20,135 nt of DNA, taken from the NCBI GenBank assembly GCA_937860115.1, contig CALMBI010000005.1:1-20135 (forward strand), given 5' to 3'. Shown here piece after piece: positions 1-6,041 of this stretch. The notes beneath the pieces are model-generated. The model was not told the DNA's origin, did not search any database, and was given only the letters and a program-made list of their open reading frames with translations. This DNA is from an uncultured Arcobacter sp. (GTDB lineage: Bacteria; Campylobacterota; Campylobacteria; Campylobacterales; Arcobacteraceae). How positions within the stretch are numbered: position 1 is the stretch's first letter; every line of letters starts with the position of its first letter. Made by a program: the position numbers and the translations under genes.

Positions 1-2
1 TG

Positions 3-131
3 AGCATATTACAAGAATTCACCTTTAGATTTTGTAATCATAAAGCAATAAAAAAGCCTCAAAAAAATATCCTTTTCCACTTGGTATATCGATCATCTCA
101 AAGAACAAAATGTAATATAAGAGTAACATAA
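3..131 (+). pseudogene. C-terminal remnant of an IS1595/ISXO2-like transposase (5' end outside the window)
   Basis: A reading frame is open from the window edge to a TAA at 129-131 and encodes about 42 residues. It begins SILQEFTFRFCNHKAI and continues with a short basic stretch and ILFHLVYRSS. The order EFxFRFN-like, then basic residues, then LFxxL, is the pattern I know from the extreme C-terminus of IS1595-family DDE transposases (YLxEFxFRFNRR...LFxxLL). The asparagine after FRF is displaced by a cysteine (FRFCN), which suggests a diverged or decayed copy. The catalytic core would lie upstream of the window, so I cannot tell an intact transposase from a fragment. No terminal inverted repeat is obvious between the stop and the next gene at 181. 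The match is from memory of the family pattern, not an alignment. Confidence 0.45.
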
Positions 132-180
132 GGGTAATCTCTTTTTTTTATTCTTTCATATATAAAAAAAGGATCTCTAA

Positions 181-435
181 ATGACAAAAAAAGCAATAGC
201 AGCAGAAAAAAAACATCAACATGAAATAGCTCTCGCACGAGCAAATGGATATGAAGGGGTGATTATCCCTTTGGAAGTTGATTATGATCTTCAATATATC
301 GAGGATGCGAAAGATAAAGAGTATATTTATGATATAGCATACGAATATGGATGGGATAAATTTGTCGTTGTTTTGTTTAAAAGCAGATCAAATATTTCAA
401 AATATATAGATCTAAAATTAACAGAAGCTGCCTAA
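181..435 (+). CDS. hypothetical protein, 84 residues
   Basis: I do not recognise this protein. ATG at 181 is preceded by a good ribosome site (AAAAAAAGGAT, 164-174). The product is soluble and mixed-charge: a lysine-rich N-terminal helix (MTKKAIAAEKKHQHEIALAR), then a GYEGVIIPLEVDYD strand region, an acidic tyrosine-rich helix (residues about 40-57), a hydrophobic strand (FVVVLFKS) and a short tail. There is no signal peptide, membrane segment or cysteine. Its TAA stop overlaps the stop of the convergent DUF455 gene by four bases (432-435). The 15 bases at 162-176 are identical to those before the 31-residue gene at 12742. The codon use and clean ribosome site support a real gene; the function is unknown. 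Confidence 0.65.
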   Translation: MTKKAIAAEKKHQHEIALARANGYEGVIIPLEVDYDLQYIEDAKDKEYIYDIAYEYGWDKFVVVLFKSRSNISKYIDLKLTEAA

Positions 436-1232
436 AAATTCTTTAAAATTTCTATCTCTTCATCACTAAAACCAGCTTTTTTTCTCGCTTCAATATTAAG
501 TGATTTGTTTGTTTTAAAAGAGTTTGGATAGATATGATTGACAATATCAAAATAATTACAAGTAAAGTTTTCTTTTAAAGAGCATGCATATTTGTACCAC
601 TTATCCCCTTTATGTACATGATCGATCTCTTCATCTAAAATGATATTAAGAGCTTCTATAATCTCTTGTGTCTTTGGAATAGATTCTAGTTTTTTGACAA
701 GTGCTTGATTCGAATCAAGACCATTTGCTTCCATATACCTAGGGATAAATGCCATTCGTGAGATTAGATCAAGGGAACGCATACTCGCTTCAAAAAGCCC
801 TTGATGCACTGTAATATCACCATATTTCACACCATATGTTTCTAACAAACTACAAATCATTTTAAAGTGTCTAATCTCATCCTCTGCCACCACAAGCCAA
901 TCATCATAAAATTCACGAGGCAACCCCCTAAATCTATAACAAGCGTCAAGTGCAAGATCAATAGCACTATACTCTATATGAGCAATCGCATGAAGCAAAG
1001 CAATTTTTCCCTCATCTTCATGGAGATTTTTTCGTTGTTTGACTTCATGTGGTTTAACAATAGTACAAATCGTATGAAATGATGGCTGTGTAAATATTTC
1101 TGGAATATCAGATGAACTAAAATCTAAAATATTATCTTGAAAATCTTTCATAAGTTTTTCAAAGAATTGAAATTTTATAGCAGGATCTGTTTGTGTAAGT
1201 GTTTGTTTTGTAAGAGTAAAAAAATTATCCAA
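432..1232 (-). CDS. DUF455 family ferritin-like (diiron-type) protein
   Basis: The 266-residue protein matches the DUF455 family, a ferritin-like four-helix group related in fold to the tRNA hydroxylase MiaE. Spaced carboxylate and histidine residues fit a diiron site: E87 (HIEYSAIDLALDA), E119xxH122 (AEDEIRHF), E168 (RYMEANGLD) and E202xxH205 (DEEIDHVHKGD). The substrate is not known for this family, and I infer only an oxidase/hydroxylase-type or iron-binding role. The start is TTG at 1232-1230, six bases after a GGAGG ribosome site (1239-1243, minus strand). This start keeps the N-terminal segment usual in the family; the next in-frame ATG would remove about 27 residues. It lies 48 bases downstream of pstB, separated by a hairpin whose 3' arm contains the ribosome site. 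Confidence 0.88.
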   Translation of the reverse strand: MDNFFTLTKQTLTQTDPAIKFQFFEKLMKDFQDNILDFSSSDIPEIFTQPSFHTICTIVKPHEVKQRKNLHEDEGKIALLHAIAHIEYSAIDLALDACYRFRGLPREFYDDWLVVAEDEIRHFKMICSLLETYGVKYGDITVHQGLFEASMRSLDLISRMAFIPRYMEANGLDSNQALVKKLESIPKTQEIIEALNIILDEEIDHVHKGDKWYKYACSLKENFTCNYFDIVNHIYPNSFKTNKSLNIEARKKAGFSDEEIEILKNF

Positions 1233-1256
1233 AAAGAGCCTCCAAAGATTTGGAGG
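1231..1256 (-). terminator. hairpin at the end of the pst operon, overlapping the DUF455 ribosome site
   Basis: Plus-strand bases 1239-1246 (CCTCCAAA) and 1249-1256 (TTTGGAGG) form a perfect 8-base inverted repeat. On the minus strand the stem is followed by CTCTTTTT, the layout of an intrinsic terminator for pstB. The downstream arm also holds the GGAGG used by the TTG-started gene at 1232, so a folded hairpin would hide that site. Terminator and translational control cannot be separated from sequence alone. Confidence 0.6.
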
Positions 1257-1280
1257 ATTATAACTTATACCAAGTAAAAA

Positions 1281-2072
1281 TCACCCGAATTTACCAGTGA
1301 TATACTCTTCTGTAAGTTTTTCTTTTGGATTGATAAACATATCCTCTGTTTTCCCAAGCTCGATAAGTTCTCCAAGATACATAAATGCAGTATAATCAGA
1401 AACCCTTGTAGCTTGTTGCATATTATGAGTTACTATAATAACTGTTAATTGACTTTTAAGTTCAATGATCAATTTTTCAATAGCAAGTGTTGAGATAGGA
1501 TCAAGTGCACTTGTAGGCTCATCAAAAAGTAAAACTTCAGGCTCAACTGCAACAGCTCTAGCGATACAAAGTCTTTGTTGTTGTCCACCTGAAAGTGCAC
1601 TTCCTGGCTCTTTTAGTCTATTTTTTACTTCATCCCAAAGTGCTGCGCCCCTAAGTGCTTTTTCCACTTTTTCATCTAAAACTTTTCTATTTTTGATCCC
1701 TTGAAGTCTTAAACCATAAGCAACATTATCATAGATACTCATTGGAAATGGAGTTGGTTTTTGAAAAATCATACCAATTTTCATTCTTAAAGCGATTAGA
1801 TCCATCTCTTTATCAAGTAAGTTTCTATTATCTCCAAAGAAGTGAATATCACCATCGTATCTGTTTCCAGGATAGAGATCGTGCATTCTATTAAAAGTTC
1901 TAAGAAGTGTTGTTTTCCCACATCCACTAGGACCTATAAGTGCTGTTACTTGATTTTTAGCGATCGGCATATTGATATTTTTTAAATTTGGTTCAGTTTT
2001 CCCAGCATAATAGAAGTTGAAGTTTTTTACTTCAAGTTCTAGTGGTTCTGTTATATTTGCTACAGTAGACAT
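1281..2072 (-). CDS. pstB: phosphate ABC transporter ATP-binding protein PstB
   Basis: This is the ATPase subunit that powers phosphate import through PstC/PstA from the PstS binding protein, on the cytoplasmic face of the inner membrane. Its 263 residues are close to the usual PstB length. Visible motifs are Walker A GPSGCGKTT (47-55), the Q-loop FQK (about 103-105), the ABC signature LSGGQQQR (160-167), Walker B LLFDEP (181-186) with D184/E185, and the H-loop VTHNM with H216. The family-typical NRMHDLYPGNRYDG stretch, specific to PstB rather than other ABC ATPases, is at about 61-74. ATG at 2072 follows an AAAGGAA ribosome site. It is the last pst gene, 22 bases after pstA. All catalytic motifs are intact. 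Confidence 0.98.
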   Translation of the reverse strand: MSTVANITEPLELEVKNFNFYYAGKTEPNLKNINMPIAKNQVTALIGPSGCGKTTLLRTFNRMHDLYPGNRYDGDIHFFGDNRNLLDKEMDLIALRMKIGMIFQKPTPFPMSIYDNVAYGLRLQGIKNRKVLDEKVEKALRGAALWDEVKNRLKEPGSALSGGQQQRLCIARAVAVEPEVLLFDEPTSALDPISTLAIEKLIIELKSQLTVIIVTHNMQQATRVSDYTAFMYLGELIELGKTEDMFINPKEKLTEEYITGKFG

Positions 2073-2094
2073 TCAAAATTCCTTTATATTTTAA

Positions 2095-2931
2095 TTATTT
2101 CTTTTTAATGATCACACGACCAAGTATATTTACACTTAGGATCGCAAATGCTAATAATACGGCACTTGCCCACCCAATCGCTTGCCAATCTTCAAATGGA
2201 GACATAGAGTAGTTAAACATCGTTACAGTTAAAGATCCTATAGAGTTTGACATATCTGTACTATAGAAATTGTTATTAAATGCTGTAAAGAGTAGTGGAG
2301 CTGTTTCCCCAGCAACCCTTGCAACACCAAGTAAAACACCTGTCGTAAGACCAGCGATCGCACCTTTATAAACAACTTGTAATACCACTTTCCATTTTGG
2401 AGCACCAAGTGCAAAAGCAGCCTCTCTAAGCTCTGTTGGGACAAGTTTTAACATATCATCTGTTGTTCTAACAATTACTGGGATCATAATAACAGCTAAT
2501 GCTGCACTTCCAGCCCATCCAGAAAAATGTCCTACAGGCATAACTAACATACCATAGATAAATACACCTATAACAATAGATGGAGCTGACATCATAATAT
2601 CAGAAAGATCTCTAATAAGATTTGCAAAAAAACTATTTTGACCATATTCATTGAGATAAGTTCCAGCAAGTAATCCCATCGGCACACCAATTACGGTTGC
2701 TGCAACTGTTAACATAAGATGCCCAATAATAGCATGATGCAATCCACTTGGAGTAACACCAGGAGGTGCACCATCAACTGTAAAAAGTTCCCATGATACA
2801 TAAGAGAGTCCATTATATAAAAGAACACCAAGTATCCAAAATAAAAACCCAATACCAATGATTGATGAGATCACAGAGAGTGTGATCATGATACCATTCA
2901 CTATTTTTCGTTTTAAATATGCATTAACCAT
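2095..2931 (-). CDS. pstA: phosphate ABC transporter permease PstA
   Basis: This is the second membrane subunit of the PstSCAB phosphate importer. The 278-residue sequence has an N-terminal membrane segment (about 13-38), a periplasmic stretch (SYVSWELFTVDGAPPGVTPS) typical of PstA, and further hydrophobic segments. The ABC permease coupling loop is seen in ELREAAFALGAPKWKVVLQV (about 167-186, EAA-type motif), and VARVAGETAPLLFTA (about 205-219) is a PstA hallmark. Its ATG at 2931 overlaps the end of pstC by eight bases, indicating translational coupling; its own ribosome site is weak (GAGA). Confidence 0.97.
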   Translation of the reverse strand: MVNAYLKRKIVNGIMITLSVISSIIGIGFLFWILGVLLYNGLSYVSWELFTVDGAPPGVTPSGLHHAIIGHLMLTVAATVIGVPMGLLAGTYLNEYGQNSFFANLIRDLSDIMMSAPSIVIGVFIYGMLVMPVGHFSGWAGSAALAVIMIPVIVRTTDDMLKLVPTELREAAFALGAPKWKVVLQVVYKGAIAGLTTGVLLGVARVAGETAPLLFTAFNNNFYSTDMSNSIGSLTVTMFNYSMSPFEDWQAIGWASAVLLAFAILSVNILGRVIIKKK

Positions 2932-3790
2932 TTTTTCTCACTTTTTTCAAAAATGCAAATTTTGCAATTGCGATTACAGTTAAACTCACAGCAAATAAAA
3001 TAAGTGCTAAGTAAAATAAACTTGAATAATAAAGATCACTATCTGCTTCACTAAACTCATTAGCCAAAATTACAGGGATAGAAGTAGCAGCTGCAAATAT
3101 AGTATCTGGTATCTTTGTACTATTACCCATAACAAATGTAACTGCCATCGTTTCACCTAAAGCTCGTCCAAGGGAAAGGATAATAGATCCAATAACTCCA
3201 ACTTTTGCAAAAGGGATAATAACATCTTTGATCACATCCCATTTTGTAGCTCCTAGAGCATAAGCTGATTCTTTTAAGATATCAGGAGTCGTATTCATAG
3301 CATCTCTTGAGATAGCTGCAGTAAATGGAATAATCATAATTGCCAAAATGATACTAGCTGTGAAGATCCCAATCCCTGAAGTACCTGTAAATTCTTGTAC
3401 TATTGGCACAAAGAAAAACAATCCCCACATACCATACACAATAGATGGGATAGCAGCGAGTAGCTCGATCATAGTACCGATCACTTTTTGAGCATATCCT
3501 CTTGCTACTTCTGAAAGAAATATTGCAATCCCAAGTGCAATAGGAGTTGCTATAGCCATTGCGATAGCTGTACTTACAAGAGTACCATAGATCGCTGGCC
3601 ATGCACCAAACACTTCCCTATTTGGTGCCCATTTTTCATCTGTTATGAAACTAAGTCCAAATGTATCAATTGATAATTTTGCATGATCATAGAGTACATA
3701 AAAAATTGCGACTAATATTATTAAAACAGACAATGCCATTAGTCTTGAAATGTTTAAGAAGATAAAATCTCCGATATTTAACTTTTTCAT
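2924..3790 (-). CDS. pstC: phosphate ABC transporter permease PstC
   Basis: This is the first membrane subunit of the phosphate importer. The 288 residues start with a membrane helix (about 11-33), followed by a periplasmic segment with FGLSFITDEKWAPNREVFGA. The WGLFFFVP region and the EAA-type coupling loop ESAYALGATKWDVIKDVIIP (about 174-193) come next. LGRALGETMAVTFVMGN (about 206-222) is diagnostic of PstC. The coupling loop closely resembles that of PstA, as expected for paired permeases. ATG at 3790 lies 121 bases downstream of pstS, much more than the other gaps in this operon, and that gap contains a terminator-like hairpin. Confidence 0.97.
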   Translation of the reverse strand: MKKLNIGDFIFLNISRLMALSVLIILVAIFYVLYDHAKLSIDTFGLSFITDEKWAPNREVFGAWPAIYGTLVSTAIAMAIATPIALGIAIFLSEVARGYAQKVIGTMIELLAAIPSIVYGMWGLFFFVPIVQEFTGTSGIGIFTASIILAIMIIPFTAAISRDAMNTTPDILKESAYALGATKWDVIKDVIIPFAKVGVIGSIILSLGRALGETMAVTFVMGNSTKIPDTIFAAATSIPVILANEFSEADSDLYYSSLFYLALILFAVSLTVIAIAKFAFLKKVRKNG

Positions 3791-3820
3791 TCAGGAAAAT
3801 TCCTTGTATTAAAATTATTA

Positions 3821-3900
3821 TAGGGCCCCTTTAAAAATTACTACAAATTTCTTTGAAGTATCTTTTAGAGATGCCCTAAAAAAGGGAAGAGATCCTTCCC
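3821..3900 (-). terminator. intra-operon attenuator-type terminator between pstS and pstC
   Basis: On the minus strand just after the pstS stop, GGGAAG (3900-3895) and CTTCCC (3889-3884) form a six-base stem with a five-base loop, followed directly by six T (3883-3878). This is an intrinsic-terminator layout pointing away from pstS. Further on, TAGGGC (3878-3873) can pair with GCCCTA (3826-3821), partly overlapping the T tract, so an alternative long-range fold is possible. A leaky terminator here would keep the periplasmic binding protein in excess over the permease and ATPase. The main hairpin is clear; the alternative fold is tentative. Confidence 0.6.
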
Positions 3901-3911
3901 CAAATTTGAGA

Positions 3912-4907
3912 TTATTTAATCCCGTTTGCTTTCCAATAATTATTGATAGCATCTGTTGTTGCTTTTGGAAGAGCTACATAACCAAGTTTTTCAGCTGCTG
4001 CGTCCCCTTTGTCAAATCCATAGTTATAAAATGCTGTAACTTTTTTATTGTCCGCAGCTTTCTCTTTTGGTAATAAGATAAATGTTGCTGCTGTAATAGG
4101 GTATGTCTCTTTTCCTGGCTCAAGAGCTAAGATCTCAAAGAAACCTTCATTTGCTTTCCATCTTGCATTTGCTGCTGCATTTTTGATTGTTTTTGCATTT
4201 GCTTGTACCCAAGTTTTTTCAGCACTTTGAAGCGTTGCCATACCTAAATTGTTTTGTTTAACAAATGCTGTTTCTAAGTATCCGATTGATCCTGGAGTTT
4301 GTTTCATCATGTTTGCAACACCCTCGTTTCCTTTTCCACCCATACCAACTGGCCACTCAACAGTTTTTCCTAAACCAACTTTTTCGTGCCATTTTGCAGA
4401 AATTTTATCTAACCAATATGTGAAGTTCCAAGTTGTACCTGAACCATCTGATCTGTGAACTAAGTTAATTGGCTTAGCTGGAAGCTTAAGACCTTTATTA
4501 TCTTTTGCAATTTTAGGGTCATTCCAAGTTTTGATTTCACCCATAAAGATCCCCTCAACTACCTCATTTGATAATTTAAGTTCTTTTCCATTAAGTTCTG
4601 GAAGATTATAAGCTACTGCGATAGCACCAATTACAGCTGGGAATTGATATACACCAATTTTTTCTTGTTTTTTCATATCTAATGGCTCATCACTAGCACC
4701 AAAATTAACAGTTCTAGCTTCGATTTGCTTAACACCACCACCTGAACCAATTGATTGGTAGTTTACTTGAACACCAGTAGCTTGATTGTATGAATGTGCC
4801 CAGTCATAATATAAAGGAGCTGGGAAAGATGCACCTGCACCACTGATAGTATCTGCTGCACTTAAAGATAATGCTGCAAAGATTGAAAGTAAAAATGTTT
4901 TTTTCAT
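3912..4907 (-). CDS. pstS: periplasmic phosphate-binding protein PstS
   Basis: This is the substrate-binding protein that captures inorganic phosphate in the periplasm and delivers it to PstCA. The 331-residue precursor has a signal peptide (MKKTFLLSIFAALSLSAA, likely cleaved near residue 17 or 18, no lipobox cysteine). Phosphate-contact motifs typical of PstS follow: SGAGASFPAPLYYDWA, SIGSGGGVKQI, FGASDEPL, VHRSDGSGTTWNFTYWL, and GMGGKGNEGV with TPGSIGYLE. Length is normal. It heads the pst operon and is divergent from phoU. A Pho-box-like repeat lies just upstream of its predicted -10, pointing to induction by phosphate starvation. Confidence 0.98.
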   Translation of the reverse strand: MKKTFLLSIFAALSLSAADTISGAGASFPAPLYYDWAHSYNQATGVQVNYQSIGSGGGVKQIEARTVNFGASDEPLDMKKQEKIGVYQFPAVIGAIAVAYNLPELNGKELKLSNEVVEGIFMGEIKTWNDPKIAKDNKGLKLPAKPINLVHRSDGSGTTWNFTYWLDKISAKWHEKVGLGKTVEWPVGMGGKGNEGVANMMKQTPGSIGYLETAFVKQNNLGMATLQSAEKTWVQANAKTIKNAAANARWKANEGFFEILALEPGKETYPITAATFILLPKEKAADNKKVTAFYNYGFDKGDAAAEKLGYVALPKATTDAINNYWKANGIK

Positions 4908-4956
4908 GTTTTTGTTTCCTTTAGTTTTTTTGAACGGTGCAACTATAATAATTTTT

Positions 4957-4974
4957 TGTTACATAATGATTACA
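4957..4974 (-). promoter_or_regulatory. Pho-box-like repeat upstream of pstS
   Basis: Read on the pstS sense strand, the site is TGTAATC-ATTA-TGTAACA: two seven-base half-sites separated by four bases, the 11-base period of OmpR/PhoB-type response-regulator boxes. A likely -10 (TATTAT/TATAGT, plus coordinates 4942-4950) lies seven to nine bases downstream. The half-sites resemble the divergent phoU site in the same orientation. The binding regulator (a PhoB/PhosR type) is inferred and is not encoded in the window. Confidence 0.55.
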
Positions 4975-4999
4975 GCTACGAAAACAAAACAGAAGATCA

Positions 5000-5017
5000 T
5001 GTAACCCAAATGAAACT
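5000..5017 (+). promoter_or_regulatory. Pho-box-like repeat upstream of phoU
   Basis: The site reads TGTAACC-CAAA-TGAAACT on the phoU sense strand, again two seven-base half-sites with a four-base spacer. A candidate -10, TAGTAT (5024-5029), follows six bases later, so the box would occupy the -35 region, as in activator-dependent Pho promoters. Similar GTTTC/GTTAC-type boxes have been described for the Campylobacter phosphate regulon. Confidence 0.5.
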
Positions 5018-5062
5018 TTCTTCTAGTATTGTCCCATCTTTAAAATAAGGAGACAAACAATT

Positions 5063-5722
5063 ATGTTACCAAACTACGACAATAAATTAAATGAGATCCA
5101 ACAAGATATAGCAACTATGATCGAGTACTCTTTGGAATCTTTTAATCTATCTTTTGAAGGTGTGAAAAATAAAGATTTAAAACTTTTAAAAAGTGCAGAG
5201 ACTTCAAAAATCAAGCATCTTACCTATTTAGCAAATAGTATCGATAACAATATTATCGTACTTTTAGCACTTCATACTCCAGAGGCTGGTCAATTAAGAG
5301 AGCTTATTTCATTACTCAAATCTACAAATGAACTTGTAAGAATCGGCGATGCGGCTAAAGTATATGCACTTGGTATGGAAGAAGCATTTAGTGAAAATCT
5401 TGATATTGAAACCATTATGCCTTACATCACTCAAATGCACACTTCAGTTATAAAAGCACTTGATGCACTCTTAAAAATGTTTAATACTTATGCTATAGAG
5501 CATCATGAATTGATTGTTGTTGAAGAGAATAAAAGTGATGATCTTGCTGTTATGCTTCAAAAAGAATTAGTTGATAATATTTGCAAAGATAACTCATCTG
5601 TTGAAGCATATCTGAACATCTTAAAAAGGGTGAAAAAACTTGAAAAAGCAGTAGATAGAATAGAAAATGTATCAAAAATGCTTATCTATGCTAAAGAGGG
5701 TGGAAAGCTTTCTAGTTATTAG
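5063..5722 (+). CDS. phoU: phosphate uptake regulator PhoU
   Basis: PhoU is a cytoplasmic helical protein that links PstSCAB activity to the PhoR/PhoB-type two-component system and represses the Pho response when phosphate is plentiful. The 219-residue product is all-helical by composition and begins with the family-typical DNKLNEIQQDIATMIEYSLESF. It shows the two-fold PhoU repeat: one half around residues 10-105, with LVRIGDAAKVYALGMEE (about 91-107), and a second around 115-215 ending in LEKAVDRIENVSKMLIYAKEG. Acidic residues in both halves fit PhoU metal sites. ATG at 5063 follows AAGGAG (5047-5052). It is transcribed divergently from pstS, and no sensor kinase or response regulator gene lies next to it. 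Confidence 0.93.
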   Translation: MLPNYDNKLNEIQQDIATMIEYSLESFNLSFEGVKNKDLKLLKSAETSKIKHLTYLANSIDNNIIVLLALHTPEAGQLRELISLLKSTNELVRIGDAAKVYALGMEEAFSENLDIETIMPYITQMHTSVIKALDALLKMFNTYAIEHHELIVVEENKSDDLAVMLQKELVDNICKDNSSVEAYLNILKRVKKLEKAVDRIENVSKMLIYAKEGGKLSSY

Positions 5723-5742
5723 AAAACTCTCTTCAATCACAA

Positions 5743-5768
5743 GGGTGAGTTATTTTACTAACTCATCC
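5743..5768. terminator. weak hairpin at the convergent phoU / acidic-protein boundary
   Basis: GGGTGAGTTA (5743-5752) pairs with TAACTCATCC (5759-5768) around a six-base loop, ten pairs with one G-T. It covers the last codons and stop of the minus-strand gene at 5750. Neither side has a good T tract, so it may slow polymerase or protect 3' ends rather than act as a full intrinsic terminator. Confidence 0.35.
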
Positions 5769-6031
5769 TCGTCATCTGTACTAATCATCTCAAAAATCTC
5801 TTCATAGAGCTCTTTACATTCATCTTTTGCCAAAGTTTTCGATGCTATTTCATTTAAAATTTCATTAAATTCAGCTCTCATCTCTTGTAGATCATTGAGT
5901 TCCTCTTGATATTTTTCTTTGTTGTTTTTATCTTTGGTTACTTGTTCAAATATCTCATCAATTTGATCTTCAATATCAGCTAATACTACATTTTCTATCA
6001 GCTCTTTTAATTTTGTAAAACAATCCATCAT
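5750..6031 (-). CDS. small acidic helical protein, unknown function
   Basis: I do not recognise this 93-residue protein. It is strongly acidic (many D/E, tail STDDEDELVK) and predicted helical throughout, with heptad-like spacing of L, I and F suggesting a coiled coil (ADIEDQIDEIFEQV; KYQEELNDLQEMRAEFNEIL). It has no signal peptide or membrane segment, and two cysteines (C4 and C69). ATG at 6031 follows AAGGA with reasonable spacing; ATG at 6028 is an alternative start. It begins ten bases after the RND transporter stop, as the last gene of the ruvA-ddl-RND operon. Position suggests a link with the transporter or simply shared transcription; the sequence itself gives no function. Confidence 0.7.
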   Translation of the reverse strand: MMDCFTKLKELIENVVLADIEDQIDEIFEQVTKDKNNKEKYQEELNDLQEMRAEFNEILNEIASKTLAKDECKELYEEIFEMISTDDEDELVK

Positions 6032-6041
6032 ATTTTTTTCC

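Noticed and set aside
25..96. Short minus-strand frame encoding 23 residues (MIDIPSGKGYFF...)
   Set aside because: It has no ribosome site and is antisense to the transposase-like tail, which explains the region better.
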